From: VAZQ01 sp963721005 | Lineage (GTDB): Bacteria; Pseudomonadota; Alphaproteobacteria; Rhizobiales; Xanthobacteraceae | Reading direction: 5' to 3' | NCBI GenBank assembly: GCA_963721005.1 | Contig: CAVRHR010000005.1 | Location: 1,116,001-1,180,000, forward strand | DNA length: 64,000 bases | In this document: positions 52,603-60,750 of the stretch, piece after piece | Numbering within the stretch: position 1 is the first letter of the stretch | Layout: each line of letters starts with the position of its first letter | The notes under the pieces: generated by a model | What the model was told of the DNA's origin: nothing | Databases searched by the model: none | The model's input: the letters and a program-made list of their open reading frames with translations, nothing else | Program-made: the position numbers and the translations under genes

Positions 52603-53976
52603 GTGAGCCTGCGGCTTCGATTGATCATCGCGATTGGCTTTGCCCTGCTCGCAAGCCTTGCGCTCGGCGGCACGCTCACCTTTTGGCATGCCGCCCGCCA
52701 GGTGCAGACCGAGATGGAGGCGGCTATCGCCGTCGGGACGCACGTTGCCCAGAACGCAATCGACGATTCCGAGCAACCGGGCGCCAATCGACGCCAGCGA
52801 TTGGAGCGTCTGATCACGGAGTTCGACGGCGACCGACATCTGCAAGCTTCCCTGGTCGACCGCCACGATCAGGTTTTGCTGATTTCCAAGCCTGAACCCC
52901 CGAACAGTCCGGTGCCGGATTGGTTTTACCGGATCCTGGGAGGAAGCTCTCAGGCGGTGGCGCTGAAGCTGCCGGCAGAGTTCACCGAATTCGGCGAGGT
53001 AGTGCTCGCGACCGATCCAAGCAACGAGCTGGCCGAGGCGTGGAGCGACATCGGGCTTGCATTCGCGGTGCTCGCGACTTTCTGTACCCTTGTCCTGTTG
53101 GTCGTCTATTTGACGCTGGCGAGAGGGTTGCGTCCCTTGCAGGACCTCATTGCGGCTTTTGTCCGCGTCGGGCGGGGAGACTACGGCCCCCGGCTGGCCG
53201 AAAGCGGCCCGCGGGAGCTGGCGCGCCTTGGTCACGAGTTCAATCAGATGGTCGCGCGGCTTTCGACCATGAAGCTCCAGAACAACCGCCTGAACGAGCA
53301 GCTGACCAACGTCCAGGAGGAAGAGCGGGCGGAACTCGCCCGGGAGCTGCATGACGAGATTGGGCCGTTCCTGTTCGCTGTCGGCCTCGACGTTTCGACG
53401 ATACACCAGATCACGACCAGCGATCCGGCCCTTCACGTTGCGCTCGCGCCACGCCTGGAGGCGATCCGGGATGCGGTTTTCCATATGCAGAAGCACCTCA
53501 AGGTGGTCCTGGGACGTTTGCGGCCGGCTGTCCTTCTGGATCTCGGCTTGGCACAAGCTGTCGACAACATCGTCGATTTCTGGAAGGGACGACACCCCGG
53601 CGTCGATTTCAGTGTTCAGGTCTCCCCCGAGAGCTTCGGTGCAATTGTGGACGACGGGATCTATCGCATTGTGAGGGAGAGCCTGAGCAACGCGCTGCGC
53701 CACGGCCATCCCGGCCGAATCGAGGTCCGCGTCCGGATGGAGAGCGACGATATGATCGCGATCACCGTTGCCGACGACGGAGCCGGAATGACACCGTCGA
53801 GCCCGGCGGCCGGGTTCGGCATAATCGGCATGCAGGAACGGGCTGCTGCCCTGGGAGGGCGCTTGACGGTGAACAACCGTGTCGACCAGAAGGGCGTGAT
53901 CGTATCGGCAAAATTGCCGCTTCGTGCCGAGGCCGGTATTTCGACCGGGCCGACCGAGGAGACATTTCCCGCATGA
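52603..53976 (+). CDS. NarX-type sensor histidine kinase
   Basis: The 457-residue protein starts at GTG 52603 (MSLRLRLIIAIGFALLAS). Two transmembrane helices (about 8-27 and 150-172) enclose a periplasmic sensor of roughly 120 residues. HAMP follows (RPLQDLIAAFVRVGRGDYG). The HisKA_3 dimerisation site has H250 in RELHDEIGPFLFAVG, then the ATPase domain with RESLSNALRHGHPG, ADDGAGM and GFGIIGMQERAAALGG. It should phosphorylate the regulator whose start overlaps its stop by four bases. The receptor operon is divergent, a natural target. Confidence 0.93.
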   Translation: MSLRLRLIIAIGFALLASLALGGTLTFWHAARQVQTEMEAAIAVGTHVAQNAIDDSEQPGANRRQRLERLITEFDGDRHLQASLVDRHDQVLLISKPEPPNSPVPDWFYRILGGSSQAVALKLPAEFTEFGEVVLATDPSNELAEAWSDIGLAFAVLATFCTLVLLVVYLTLARGLRPLQDLIAAFVRVGRGDYGPRLAESGPRELARLGHEFNQMVARLSTMKLQNNRLNEQLTNVQEEERAELARELHDEIGPFLFAVGLDVSTIHQITTSDPALHVALAPRLEAIRDAVFHMQKHLKVVLGRLRPAVLLDLGLAQAVDNIVDFWKGRHPGVDFSVQVSPESFGAIVDDGIYRIVRESLSNALRHGHPGRIEVRVRMESDDMIAITVADDGAGMTPSSPAAGFGIIGMQERAAALGGRLTVNNRVDQKGVIVSAKLPLRAEAGISTGPTEETFPA

Positions 53977-54590
53977 AGATACTGCTCGTCGACGACCACG
54001 CGGTAGTGCGAGCAGGGGTGCGACGACTGCTCGCCACCGAACCCGACGTGTCTATCCTCGAGGCGGAATCAAGCGGCGCTGCGCTCGAATTGTTCCGGCG
54101 CGAACGGCCCGACCTCGTCGTTCTCGATCTCAATCTCATCGGCTCCAGCGGCCTCGAATTGCTCCGCCGCCTTGTCCAGTCCGACAAGACCGTCAAGGTG
54201 CTCATTCTCAGCATGCATTCGGAGCCGGTCTATGCGGCCCGCGCCCTCCAGGCCGGCGCACGCGGATATGTGAGCAAGAGCGCCGGCGCCGATGAGCTCG
54301 TCGATGCGGTCCGGCAGGTCGGCCGCGGCGGCCACTACGTCGAGCGCGAGATCGCGGCCGCGCTGGCCATCGGGAAGTTTTCGTCGAAGGACCCGTTCGA
54401 CCAACTGACGACTCGCGAGATCGACATTCTGCGGCTGCTGGGGGAGGGACAGAGCTATGCGCAGATCGCGGCTGCAGTAGGCGTCTCCTACAAGACGATC
54501 GCCAACTCTTCCAGCATGATCAAAGAGAAGCTCTCGGTCGAGACGACCGCCGATCTTATCCGGATTTCGATCGAGAACCGCCGCAAGTAG
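53973..54590 (+). CDS. NarL/FixJ-type response regulator
   Basis: The 205-residue protein has a receiver with D7-D8, phospho-acceptor D52 (DLVVLDLNLIG) and K102 (YVSKSAGADEL), then a LuxR-type helix-turn-helix near 140-200 (LTTREIDILRLLGEGQSYAQ, SYKTIANSSSMIKEKL). The ATGA overlap with the kinase gene shows coupled translation. It is the likely controller of the divergent TonB-receptor operon and possibly of the YPD-GQW genes beyond. The recognition helix carries TIANSSSMI rather than the usual TVxxHxxxI, a small oddity. Confidence 0.93.
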   Translation: MKILLVDDHAVVRAGVRRLLATEPDVSILEAESSGAALELFRRERPDLVVLDLNLIGSSGLELLRRLVQSDKTVKVLILSMHSEPVYAARALQAGARGYVSKSAGADELVDAVRQVGRGGHYVEREIAAALAIGKFSSKDPFDQLTTREIDILRLLGEGQSYAQIAAAVGVSYKTIANSSSMIKEKLSVETTADLIRISIENRRK

Positions 54591-54696
54591 CGCATCCCCG
54601 AATTCAAGCGATCGTTGGCCCTGGCCCAAACCGCCCGTCGGCCCGATCACGCCATCGCTGCGACGCGAATCGAAAGCGAGCCGCTCCGCCCCGAGT

Positions 54697-55554
54697 TCAC
54701 CTCGCGACCTTCTTGAAGTAGCGGATGTCGGGCGGTGGCTGATCCTTGCGCGCCGGCATCAGGAAACCGTCCGCGCTCAGGAAATAGTTCTCCTTGCCGA
54801 TGAACACCTGCCCGTTGTACTCGACGCAAACGGATTCGAACCATTCCGCCAGCGGATCGGGATCGCGGACGTAGTGCTTGTCGGACGTCCACGGCTTGGT
54901 CAGGGCATGATCGATTACGGTAATTTCGTCATGCAGGAGATTCGGATCGGCCTTGTCGAGATGGATGCGCTCCTTGATGACCGATTGGTTGTCGAAGTGC
55001 AGCGGCAGACCGGATGAATCGTAGACCCGTGGTCCCTTGAAGCCGCGGGTCTCGACCTCGAGCACATCGTAGCGGCCGCCACCGTCCGAATCGATCCATC
55101 GACCGATCGAGTAGCCCGAATAGGTCGGCGTGATCTCCGCCGGCCAGGCCCGCCCGTCGGTGTAGATGCGGCGCGGCTGGTCCTGGTCGCCTACCAGGAC
55201 GTAGCTGCGCTCCGGCGTGACCACGAACTCCAGCGACCGGAACGCCACCATCATCAGCGGCATGCCGGAGGGCCCGCAGCGCGCCCGGTCGAAGTTGTTG
55301 CCTTGACCGCCGGCCTGCAGATCCGCGAGGCTCGCCTGGAAAATCTTCTGATATTCCGGCGTGAGCGGCGCCCCCTGCTCGGGCCCCCAGGATTTGGTCT
55401 GGTCGAACGAAGGCTGGCCGCGGACGCCGGGGACGACGGCCCGGTTCCATTGGCCCCGCAGGTCCGGATATTTCGCCTCGGGCGTCTGGGCGCCGGCGGT
55501 CGATACCAGCAAGACCGCCATCCCCAATGCACCGAGCAAGCTTCGGCAACGCAT
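54697..55554 (-). CDS. Secreted YPD-GQW family protein 6
   Basis: From ATG 55554, preceded by GGAGAAAG, the product has 285 residues with a signal peptide (SLLGALGMAVLLVSTAGAQ). Blocks are KYPDLRGQWNRAV, APLTPEYQKIFQAS, Cys in RCGPSGMPLMM, PRRIYTDGRAWP, SGYSIGRWIDSDGGG, ETRGFKGPRVYDSSGLP, NQSVIKERIHLDKADP, LHDEITVIDHALTKPW, Cys in ESVCVEYN and RKDQPPPDIRYF. It lies 34 bp downstream of a ModA-like binding-protein gene, so it may be in that transcript. ATG 55572 is an alternative start. Confidence 0.82.
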   Translation of the reverse strand: MRCRSLLGALGMAVLLVSTAGAQTPEAKYPDLRGQWNRAVVPGVRGQPSFDQTKSWGPEQGAPLTPEYQKIFQASLADLQAGGQGNNFDRARCGPSGMPLMMVAFRSLEFVVTPERSYVLVGDQDQPRRIYTDGRAWPAEITPTYSGYSIGRWIDSDGGGRYDVLEVETRGFKGPRVYDSSGLPLHFDNQSVIKERIHLDKADPNLLHDEITVIDHALTKPWTSDKHYVRDPDPLAEWFESVCVEYNGQVFIGKENYFLSADGFLMPARKDQPPPDIRYFKKVAR

Positions 55555-55588
55555 GGCTGCTTTCTCCGTCATCGCAATTCTCAGGAAT

Positions 55589-56353
55589 TCACTTCGGCGG
55601 CTCGAAGCCATTGGAGCGCCAGCGCTCCGCCATCGCGGCCGACGTCAGGGCGGCGATGAAGGCGCGAGCTGCGCCGGCATCGGTGCTGCTTTGCGGGATC
55701 GCCGCCGCATAGGCCGAGTAGTCCTGCAGGCTCGGCGGCAGCAGTCCCGCCACCTTCACGCCTTTGACCGCGATCGCCTCGCTCACGAAGATGACCGCCA
55801 TCTCGGCACGGCCTTCCGCCACCTCGATGGCGGCCTCGCGGCCGCCCTTGGTGAGCACCGCCTTCTGCTTGACGGCATCGCCGATGCCCATCCGCTCGGT
55901 CAGGCCGGCAAAGTAGATGCCCGAGGTACCGCCCTCGGCCGGGTCCGTGTAGGCGACGGTCTTCGCCGCGACCAGCGCCTGCTTCAAGGCGTCGGGGGTC
56001 GCCACGTCGGGCACGCTCGCGCCCTCGCGGACCGCAACCCCGATGCCGACGCGGCCGAGCTCGGCGCGGCTGCCGGGCGTGAGCTTGCCGGTCTTCTCGA
56101 GCTCGGCCATGAGCGGCACCGCGACGATGATCAGGTCCGCGTGCTGGCCCGAGGAGATGACGGTGCGCAGCTGTCCGGTGGTGCCGATGGTGAAATCGAA
56201 TTTCTGGCCGGTCTGGCGCGAATAGTCGTCGATGATCTGGGCGATCAGACCGCGGACCGCGCCGGCCGAGATCACCTTGAGATCGGCGGCGCCGGCCGGC
56301 GCCGCCATCAGCGCGGCCAGGACCGCAACGAAAGATGCGAGACGATGAGGCAT
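55589..56353 (-). CDS. ModA-like periplasmic binding protein
   Basis: The 254-residue protein has a signal peptide (ASFVAVLAALMAAPAGAA). The body is a type II periplasmic-binding fold of the molybdate-binding-like group (SBP_bac_11): LKVISAGAVRGLIAQIIDDY, HADLIIVAVPLMAELEKTGK, VAYTDPAEGGTSGIYFAGL and VFVSEAIAVKGVKVAG. ModA usually has SAASL early; here it is SAGAVRG, so the ligand may not be molybdate. No modB or modC is nearby. AGGGAGA precedes the ATG. It precedes YPD-GQW paralog 6. Confidence 0.82.
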   Translation of the reverse strand: MPHRLASFVAVLAALMAAPAGAADLKVISAGAVRGLIAQIIDDYSRQTGQKFDFTIGTTGQLRTVISSGQHADLIIVAVPLMAELEKTGKLTPGSRAELGRVGIGVAVREGASVPDVATPDALKQALVAAKTVAYTDPAEGGTSGIYFAGLTERMGIGDAVKQKAVLTKGGREAAIEVAEGRAEMAVIFVSEAIAVKGVKVAGLLPPSLQDYSAYAAAIPQSSTDAGAARAFIAALTSAAMAERWRSNGFEPPK

Positions 56354-56562
56354 TTTCTCTCCCTTTGCGGCCGCTCTTCTGGCGAACGGAACCTTCGGCG
56401 ATCATTGGCCGGGTCACGGGCCGGGTGCGGCGCGCGGGCAGTATAGCGCATGGGCGAGGCCGATCCACGGGCGCCCGAGTGCTTCCGCCGGGCCCGGCGC
56501 GCTGCTATCGTTCCGGTGCCGAATTGGCAGCCGACAAAAATCGCAACCTTGGGGAGAGCAAT

Positions 56563-57411
56563 ATGGCGCTGGCGAATGTGCCGCATCGGATCGGACGCGT
56601 GGAGTCCGGCGACGTCTCCATCTTCTATCGCGCCTTCGGGTCGCGCGGCGCGACCCCGATCGTGGTCATGCATGGCGCCAACTACTTCAACTCCTACGAC
56701 TGGATCGGCGTCGCCGGGGCGCTCGCGGGCGACCGCGAGGTGGTGGCGTTTGACCGGCGCGGCTGGGGCGAGTCGAATTGGAGCCCAGGCAAGGACTATT
56801 CGCTCGACGCCCATGTGAGCGACGCCATGGCGGTCGTGAACCACATGGGATGGAGCCAGGTGATCTTCATGGGCCACTCCGCCTCCGGCCGGGTGGTCAT
56901 CTCGGCGGCCGCCAATTTCCCCGACAAGACGGCAAAGCTGATGATCCTCGACAGCCCGCTGGGTGGCGAGGTCGGCGACCCCAATCGGCCCAAGCTCGGC
57001 AATCCGCCCACCATGTTCGAGTCGGTCGAGACCATGATGGCGGGTTTCGCCAAGGCCAGCAGCCCGCCGCGGGTCGGAAGCGACCGCGAACGCGCCCTCC
57101 ATGCGCTGATACGCCTGGAGAAGGGCTTCATGCTCAAGCGCGATCCCGACAACGGCAATACCACGCCGCAGGGCGAAGCCGCCCACCTGCCGCGCCGCGA
57201 GCCGCGCACCGTCTGGGAGGATCTCGCCGCCGTGAAATGCCCGACCATGCTGGTGCACGCGCTCCGCTCGGACCGGCTGGACCCCAAGACGCTCGGCCGC
57301 ATCGCCGGCGAGTTCAAGAGCATCGCGATCACCGAGGTGGATTGCCGGCACGACATCCCGAACGAGCAGCCGGAGGCGCTGCTGGCGCATGTCCGCAAGT
57401 TCCTGGGGTGA
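56563..57411 (+). CDS. Cytoplasmic alpha/beta hydrolase
   Basis: From ATG 56563, with GGGGAGAGCAAT before it, the product has 282 residues and no signal peptide. The fold is a standard alpha/beta hydrolase: PIVVMHGANYFNSYDW (oxyanion), VVAFDRRGWGESNWSPG, the nucleophile elbow in FMGHSASGRVVIS, and CRHDIPNEQPEAL with the catalytic His. It resembles haloperoxidase/epoxide-hydrolase/ring-cleavage hydrolases. It is divergent from the ModA-like gene. Substrate unknown; an ester or diketone from aromatic degradation is possible. Confidence 0.88.
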   Translation: MALANVPHRIGRVESGDVSIFYRAFGSRGATPIVVMHGANYFNSYDWIGVAGALAGDREVVAFDRRGWGESNWSPGKDYSLDAHVSDAMAVVNHMGWSQVIFMGHSASGRVVISAAANFPDKTAKLMILDSPLGGEVGDPNRPKLGNPPTMFESVETMMAGFAKASSPPRVGSDRERALHALIRLEKGFMLKRDPDNGNTTPQGEAAHLPRREPRTVWEDLAAVKCPTMLVHALRSDRLDPKTLGRIAGEFKSIAITEVDCRHDIPNEQPEALLAHVRKFLG

Positions 57412-57520
57412 ACGGCGCGGCGCCGCGCCGCGCGGTACGCGCCGCCATGGTTCGCGACGCGCGGGCCCGACCCGCGCCCTCACCATAAGGGCCCGAGGTG
57501 ACTGAAACGCCGGTCGTGTC

Positions 57521-58891
57521 CTAAGCCAGCAGCGCGATCAAGTGGCGCACGTCCGGCTGCTTGTCCAGCGACCACACCAGGTCGCGGGCGCGCTCGGCAC
57601 ACCCGGCGCCGATCACCGGCGTCGCGTTGGCCAGGAACTTGGCCTCGATCGCGGCATCGCTCATCGGGTTGGCGGCGGTGCCGGAGGCGTGCGGGATGTG
57701 AATCTCGTGGCGAGTGTTGCCGGCCACGATCACCGCATAGGCCTCGTCCTTGCCGAGCGTCTCGTCGCCGTGCGCCGTCACCTTGCCGCGCAGCGACGCG
57801 ACCAGCGGGTCCCGGGCGCGGGCGTCCGAATATTGCGCGATGCCGGCATCGCCGTCGACCAGCGCCACCGCGGCGGAATGCAGCGTGCTGAATTTCGATT
57901 GCAGGCCGCTCGATGGGTCCGCTACGTCGGTGATGGAGAGCACGAACGGGTGCACCCGCAGGATGATCTTGCTCACCGTGGCGGGATCGATGTGGTCGCG
58001 GTTGCGGATCGCGATCACGGCATCGATCAGCGGATGCAGCACCACCCCGCACGCATAGGGCTTGTGGCCGTTGGTCTCGATCAGCCAGCCTTGATCGAGA
58101 TGGGCGTTGAGCGCTTCGGGCGCCCCCACATCGCTGTAGACGCGGGCGAAGCCCTTCTTGCCCTCGATGATCTCCTGGGTGCTGTCGAAGCCGCGCTCCG
58201 CCAAGAGCGCCGCCAGCACGCCGTTGGCGGCCGACTTGCCGGCATGGAACGACTTGCACATGGTGCCGCGGTTCTGCTGGATGCCGGCCGCCTGGGTGGT
58301 GGCGATCCCCATCGCATAGGTCAGCCGCTGCGTATCCAGCCCGATGAGCTTGCCCCCGGCGACCCCGGCCGCGATGGTGCCCAACGTCCCGGTCAGGTGC
58401 CAGCCGCCCTTGTGGTGGCCCGGCGCGCTCCAGCCGGCGCGCACCCCGGCCTCGAACCCGACCGCATAGGCCAGCATGAGATCAGCTCCGCTCACCGGCG
58501 CGCGCTCGGCCGGCCCCCGCTCGGCCAGCGCGAACAGCGCGGCCAGTATCGGCGAGCTCGCATGCAGCACCACGCCGCCCATGTGGGTATCGTCGAAATC
58601 CAGCACATGCCCCATCTGCCCGTTGGCGAGCGGCGCATCGCGCAAGCCGAGCCGCAGCTTGCGCCCGAGCACGGTCGCCTGCGGCCGGCCGCTCACCTCC
58701 TGCAGCACCTCGAGCAGTGTCGAGATGGTCTTGTGCCCGCTGCCGGCGAGCGCGCAGCCGATCCAATCCATGACCCCGCGGCGCGCCTGGTGCCGCGCCG
58801 CCTGCGACAGATCGCCGAACCGCGCCGCCGCCAGCCGGCCGCATAGGGTCTTGGTCAGAGTGACGGCATCGGGGCTGAGGTTTTGGTCCAT
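57521..58891 (-). CDS. MmgE/PrpD family protein
   Basis: The 456-residue protein covers the whole MmgE/PrpD fold without a signal peptide: RRGVMDWIGCALAGSGHKTI, NGQMGHVLDFDDTHMGG, HLTGTLGTIAAGVAGGKLIG, MCKSFHAGKSAANGVLAALL and NGHKPYACGVVLHPLIDA. These proteins are dehydratases or decarboxylases of citrate-like acids. It differs clearly from the exported member at 10025-11536. It converges with the alpha/beta hydrolase gene. No prpB, prpC or acnA neighbour is present, so propionate metabolism is not implied. Confidence 0.9.
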   Translation of the reverse strand: MDQNLSPDAVTLTKTLCGRLAAARFGDLSQAARHQARRGVMDWIGCALAGSGHKTISTLLEVLQEVSGRPQATVLGRKLRLGLRDAPLANGQMGHVLDFDDTHMGGVVLHASSPILAALFALAERGPAERAPVSGADLMLAYAVGFEAGVRAGWSAPGHHKGGWHLTGTLGTIAAGVAGGKLIGLDTQRLTYAMGIATTQAAGIQQNRGTMCKSFHAGKSAANGVLAALLAERGFDSTQEIIEGKKGFARVYSDVGAPEALNAHLDQGWLIETNGHKPYACGVVLHPLIDAVIAIRNRDHIDPATVSKIILRVHPFVLSITDVADPSSGLQSKFSTLHSAAVALVDGDAGIAQYSDARARDPLVASLRGKVTAHGDETLGKDEAYAVIVAGNTRHEIHIPHASGTAANPMSDAAIEAKFLANATPVIGAGCAERARDLVWSLDKQPDVRHLIALLA

Positions 58892-59055
58892 GTTGGTCGG
58901 GCCTAGCTATTGATCAGGAGGGATTTTCGGGCGGCGGAACGAGCTCAGGAATTGGTTCAAATGCGCGGCAAAGGCAAGCCCGTCCTTCTGCGTTGAAACG
59001 GCTACTGAATATCAGTATATGGAACGCCGGGACTCGCCATGGATTTCGGAGCCGT

Positions 59056-59412
59056 ATGAAAAAAAGAAGTATCACGAAGTTTAAGCTCAATCCAAAGCGA
59101 CCGCCGAGGACCGACTGGCGGGCCTTCGATGCGATGAGAGAGAGCGAACGCCATCAAGCCGCGCTTTCCGATCCGGACTCTCCACCGGCGACGGAGGCGC
59201 AGCTGGCACGGGCTCGCCGCATTCCGACGGTCCGCGCATTGCGCCAGAAGCTGCGGCTCACGCAAGAGGAGTTCGCCGCACGTTTCCATCTACCGCTCGG
59301 CACCATCCGAGATTGGGAGCAGGGCGCGCATCGCCCCGACAAGGCGGCGCAAGTGCTTCTGATGGTCATTGCTAAAGACCCGGACGCCGTCGCCCGCGCT
59401 TTTGAGAGCTAG
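59056..59412 (+). CDS. XRE-type helix-turn-helix protein, antitoxin-like
   Basis: From ATG 59056 (GGAG five bases upstream) the product has 118 residues. The N-terminal half (KKRSITKFKLNPKRPPRTDW) resembles BrnA-type or HigA-type antitoxin leaders, and the C-terminal half is a helix-turn-helix (VRALRQKLRLTQEEFAARF, TIRDWEQGAHRPDKAAQVLL). Antitoxins of this shape repress their own operon. I find no convincing toxin gene beside it. An overlapping frame ending YEKKKYHEV at about 59086 is short and unrecognised. The longer frame from 58993 lacks a ribosome binding site. Confidence 0.78.
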   Translation: MKKRSITKFKLNPKRPPRTDWRAFDAMRESERHQAALSDPDSPPATEAQLARARRIPTVRALRQKLRLTQEEFAARFHLPLGTIRDWEQGAHRPDKAAQVLLMVIAKDPDAVARAFES

Positions 59413-59498
59413 TGCCCCGCCCAAACAGGAATCCCCCTACGGGATTCAAGTGCTAAAATTCATCCACTAGCATGGACCGGTCCAACCAAGGGGAGACG

Positions 59499-60473
59499 AT
59501 GGCGACATCACTCTACGACCTCAGCGTGCCAACCTTCTTGCAGACCGTTAGGGCCGTCGCGGGCTTCCTTCAGCGCGCCGCGAAGCACTGCGCCGAGACC
59601 GGCGCCGACCCGGACGACTTCGTGCATGCGCGACTGATCACCGACATGGCGCCGTTTCACTTCCAGATCGAAGCCCTGTCGCATCATTCGGTGTGGGGGC
59701 TTGAGGCGGTGAAGACAGGCGTCTTCGCTCCGCCGGCGCTGATCGGGGCGATGCCTTTCGCCGGGCTGCGGGCGTTGGTAGACGAGGCGATAGCGGCGCT
59801 GGAGGCGCTCACGCCCGCCGAGGTCAATGGCTGGGCCGGCAAGGCGCTAAACATTGCCCTCTACCGCCCGCTCGACGAAGATGATCGCTCCTCGGCTTGG
59901 GCGCCGCGACAACTCGCTTTCACGTCGGAGACTTTCCTTCTTTCCTTTTCGCTGCCCAACTTTCATTTCCACGCCGTCACCGCCTATGACATCCTGCGCT
60001 CGCGGGGCGTGCCGCTTGGCAAGCGCGACTACGAGGGGCAACTGCGCACTAGGTCGACCTCGCCCAAAGCGGAACTCTGCGACACACGGCTAGGGTCGAT
60101 TCTCACAGTTGACTTCCGGCCCGAAACCGGAAGTTCGATCGATAGCATCGCCACCGGACCGCCGGGACTCAAGCGCCAGATTTTGACCACTAGATGCCGT
60201 AGCCGACCGAGTTTGAGCCGGAGACCCGACCAACGCGCGGGAGATCGCTGCAATGACCGTTACGCGACAAAGCTTGGTGGAGCACTTTCAGCTTCTCAGC
60301 GACGAAGAGTTGCTGGCACGGTTCTGGTCCGGCGAGTTGACCGAGCTTGCCGAGGAGGTCGCGGGATCGGAACTCCGGGGCCGGAACATCGATTGCTCCA
60401 AGCCGAGCGCGGAAAACCTCTCGGACGAAACGTCAACGGAGAACGATGCCGCGGTCGACACCGGCGATCTTGA
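59499..60473 (+). CDS. DUF1993 protein with an abnormal C-terminal extension
   Basis: ATG 59499 follows AAGGGGAGACG. Residues 1 to about 185 are a full DUF1993 domain (MATSLYDLSVPTFLQTVRAV, ARLITDMAPFHFQIEALSHH, SLPNFHFHAVTAYDILRSRG and VPLGKRDYEG), a small helical DinB-like protein of unknown role. Members normally end just after this block. Here the frame has no stop and continues for about 140 more residues of Arg/Ser-rich sequence, overlapping the first 220 bp of the DUF2007 gene. A lost stop codon, deletion or single-base error near 60045-60060 is likely. A hairpin (ACTTCCGG/CCGGAAGT, 60112-60134) lies in the extension. Confidence 0.75.
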   Translation: MATSLYDLSVPTFLQTVRAVAGFLQRAAKHCAETGADPDDFVHARLITDMAPFHFQIEALSHHSVWGLEAVKTGVFAPPALIGAMPFAGLRALVDEAIAALEALTPAEVNGWAGKALNIALYRPLDEDDRSSAWAPRQLAFTSETFLLSFSLPNFHFHAVTAYDILRSRGVPLGKRDYEGQLRTRSTSPKAELCDTRLGSILTVDFRPETGSSIDSIATGPPGLKRQILTTRCRSRPSLSRRPDQRAGDRCNDRYATKLGGALSASQRRRVAGTVLVRRVDRACRGGRGIGTPGPEHRLLQAERGKPLGRNVNGERCRGRHRRS

Positions 60474-60714
60474 ATTGGTCGCACGGTATGCTACCGCGGC
60501 GGAGGCCTACATGTTGCAGGGTCGTCTCGAGCAAGAAGGCGTGCCGGCCATCGTGGCGGACGCCCTCATGGCTCAGAATTTGCTGTCGCTTGCCATCGGT
60601 GGCGTGCGCGTCCTCGTCCCGGAGGCGTATCTGTCGCGTGCACGTGAGATCGCTTCGGCGATCGAGAAGGGCGACTTTGCGTTGGATCGCGCCCGCGAAA
60701 AAGAAGGATCCTGA
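60253..60714 (+). CDS. DUF2007-containing hypothetical protein
   Basis: The 153-residue protein has an N-terminal helical piece (LVEHFQLLSDEELLARFWSG) and, from about residue 73, a DUF2007 domain (LELVARYATAAEAYMLQGRL, EQEGVPAIVADALMAQN, GGVRVLVPEAYLSRAREI). DUF2007 domains are PII-like small folds thought to bind ligands or signal. The N-terminal part is also found as a stand-alone module in related genomes, by recollection. The frame overlaps the abnormal tail of the DUF1993 frame, supporting that this one is the real gene. Confidence 0.75.
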   Translation: MTVTRQSLVEHFQLLSDEELLARFWSGELTELAEEVAGSELRGRNIDCSKPSAENLSDETSTENDAAVDTGDLELVARYATAAEAYMLQGRLEQEGVPAIVADALMAQNLLSLAIGGVRVLVPEAYLSRAREIASAIEKGDFALDRAREKEGS

Positions 60715-60750
60715 AATCGGTGTGCGTGGTCCAGCAGCCTTCCGACTGCC

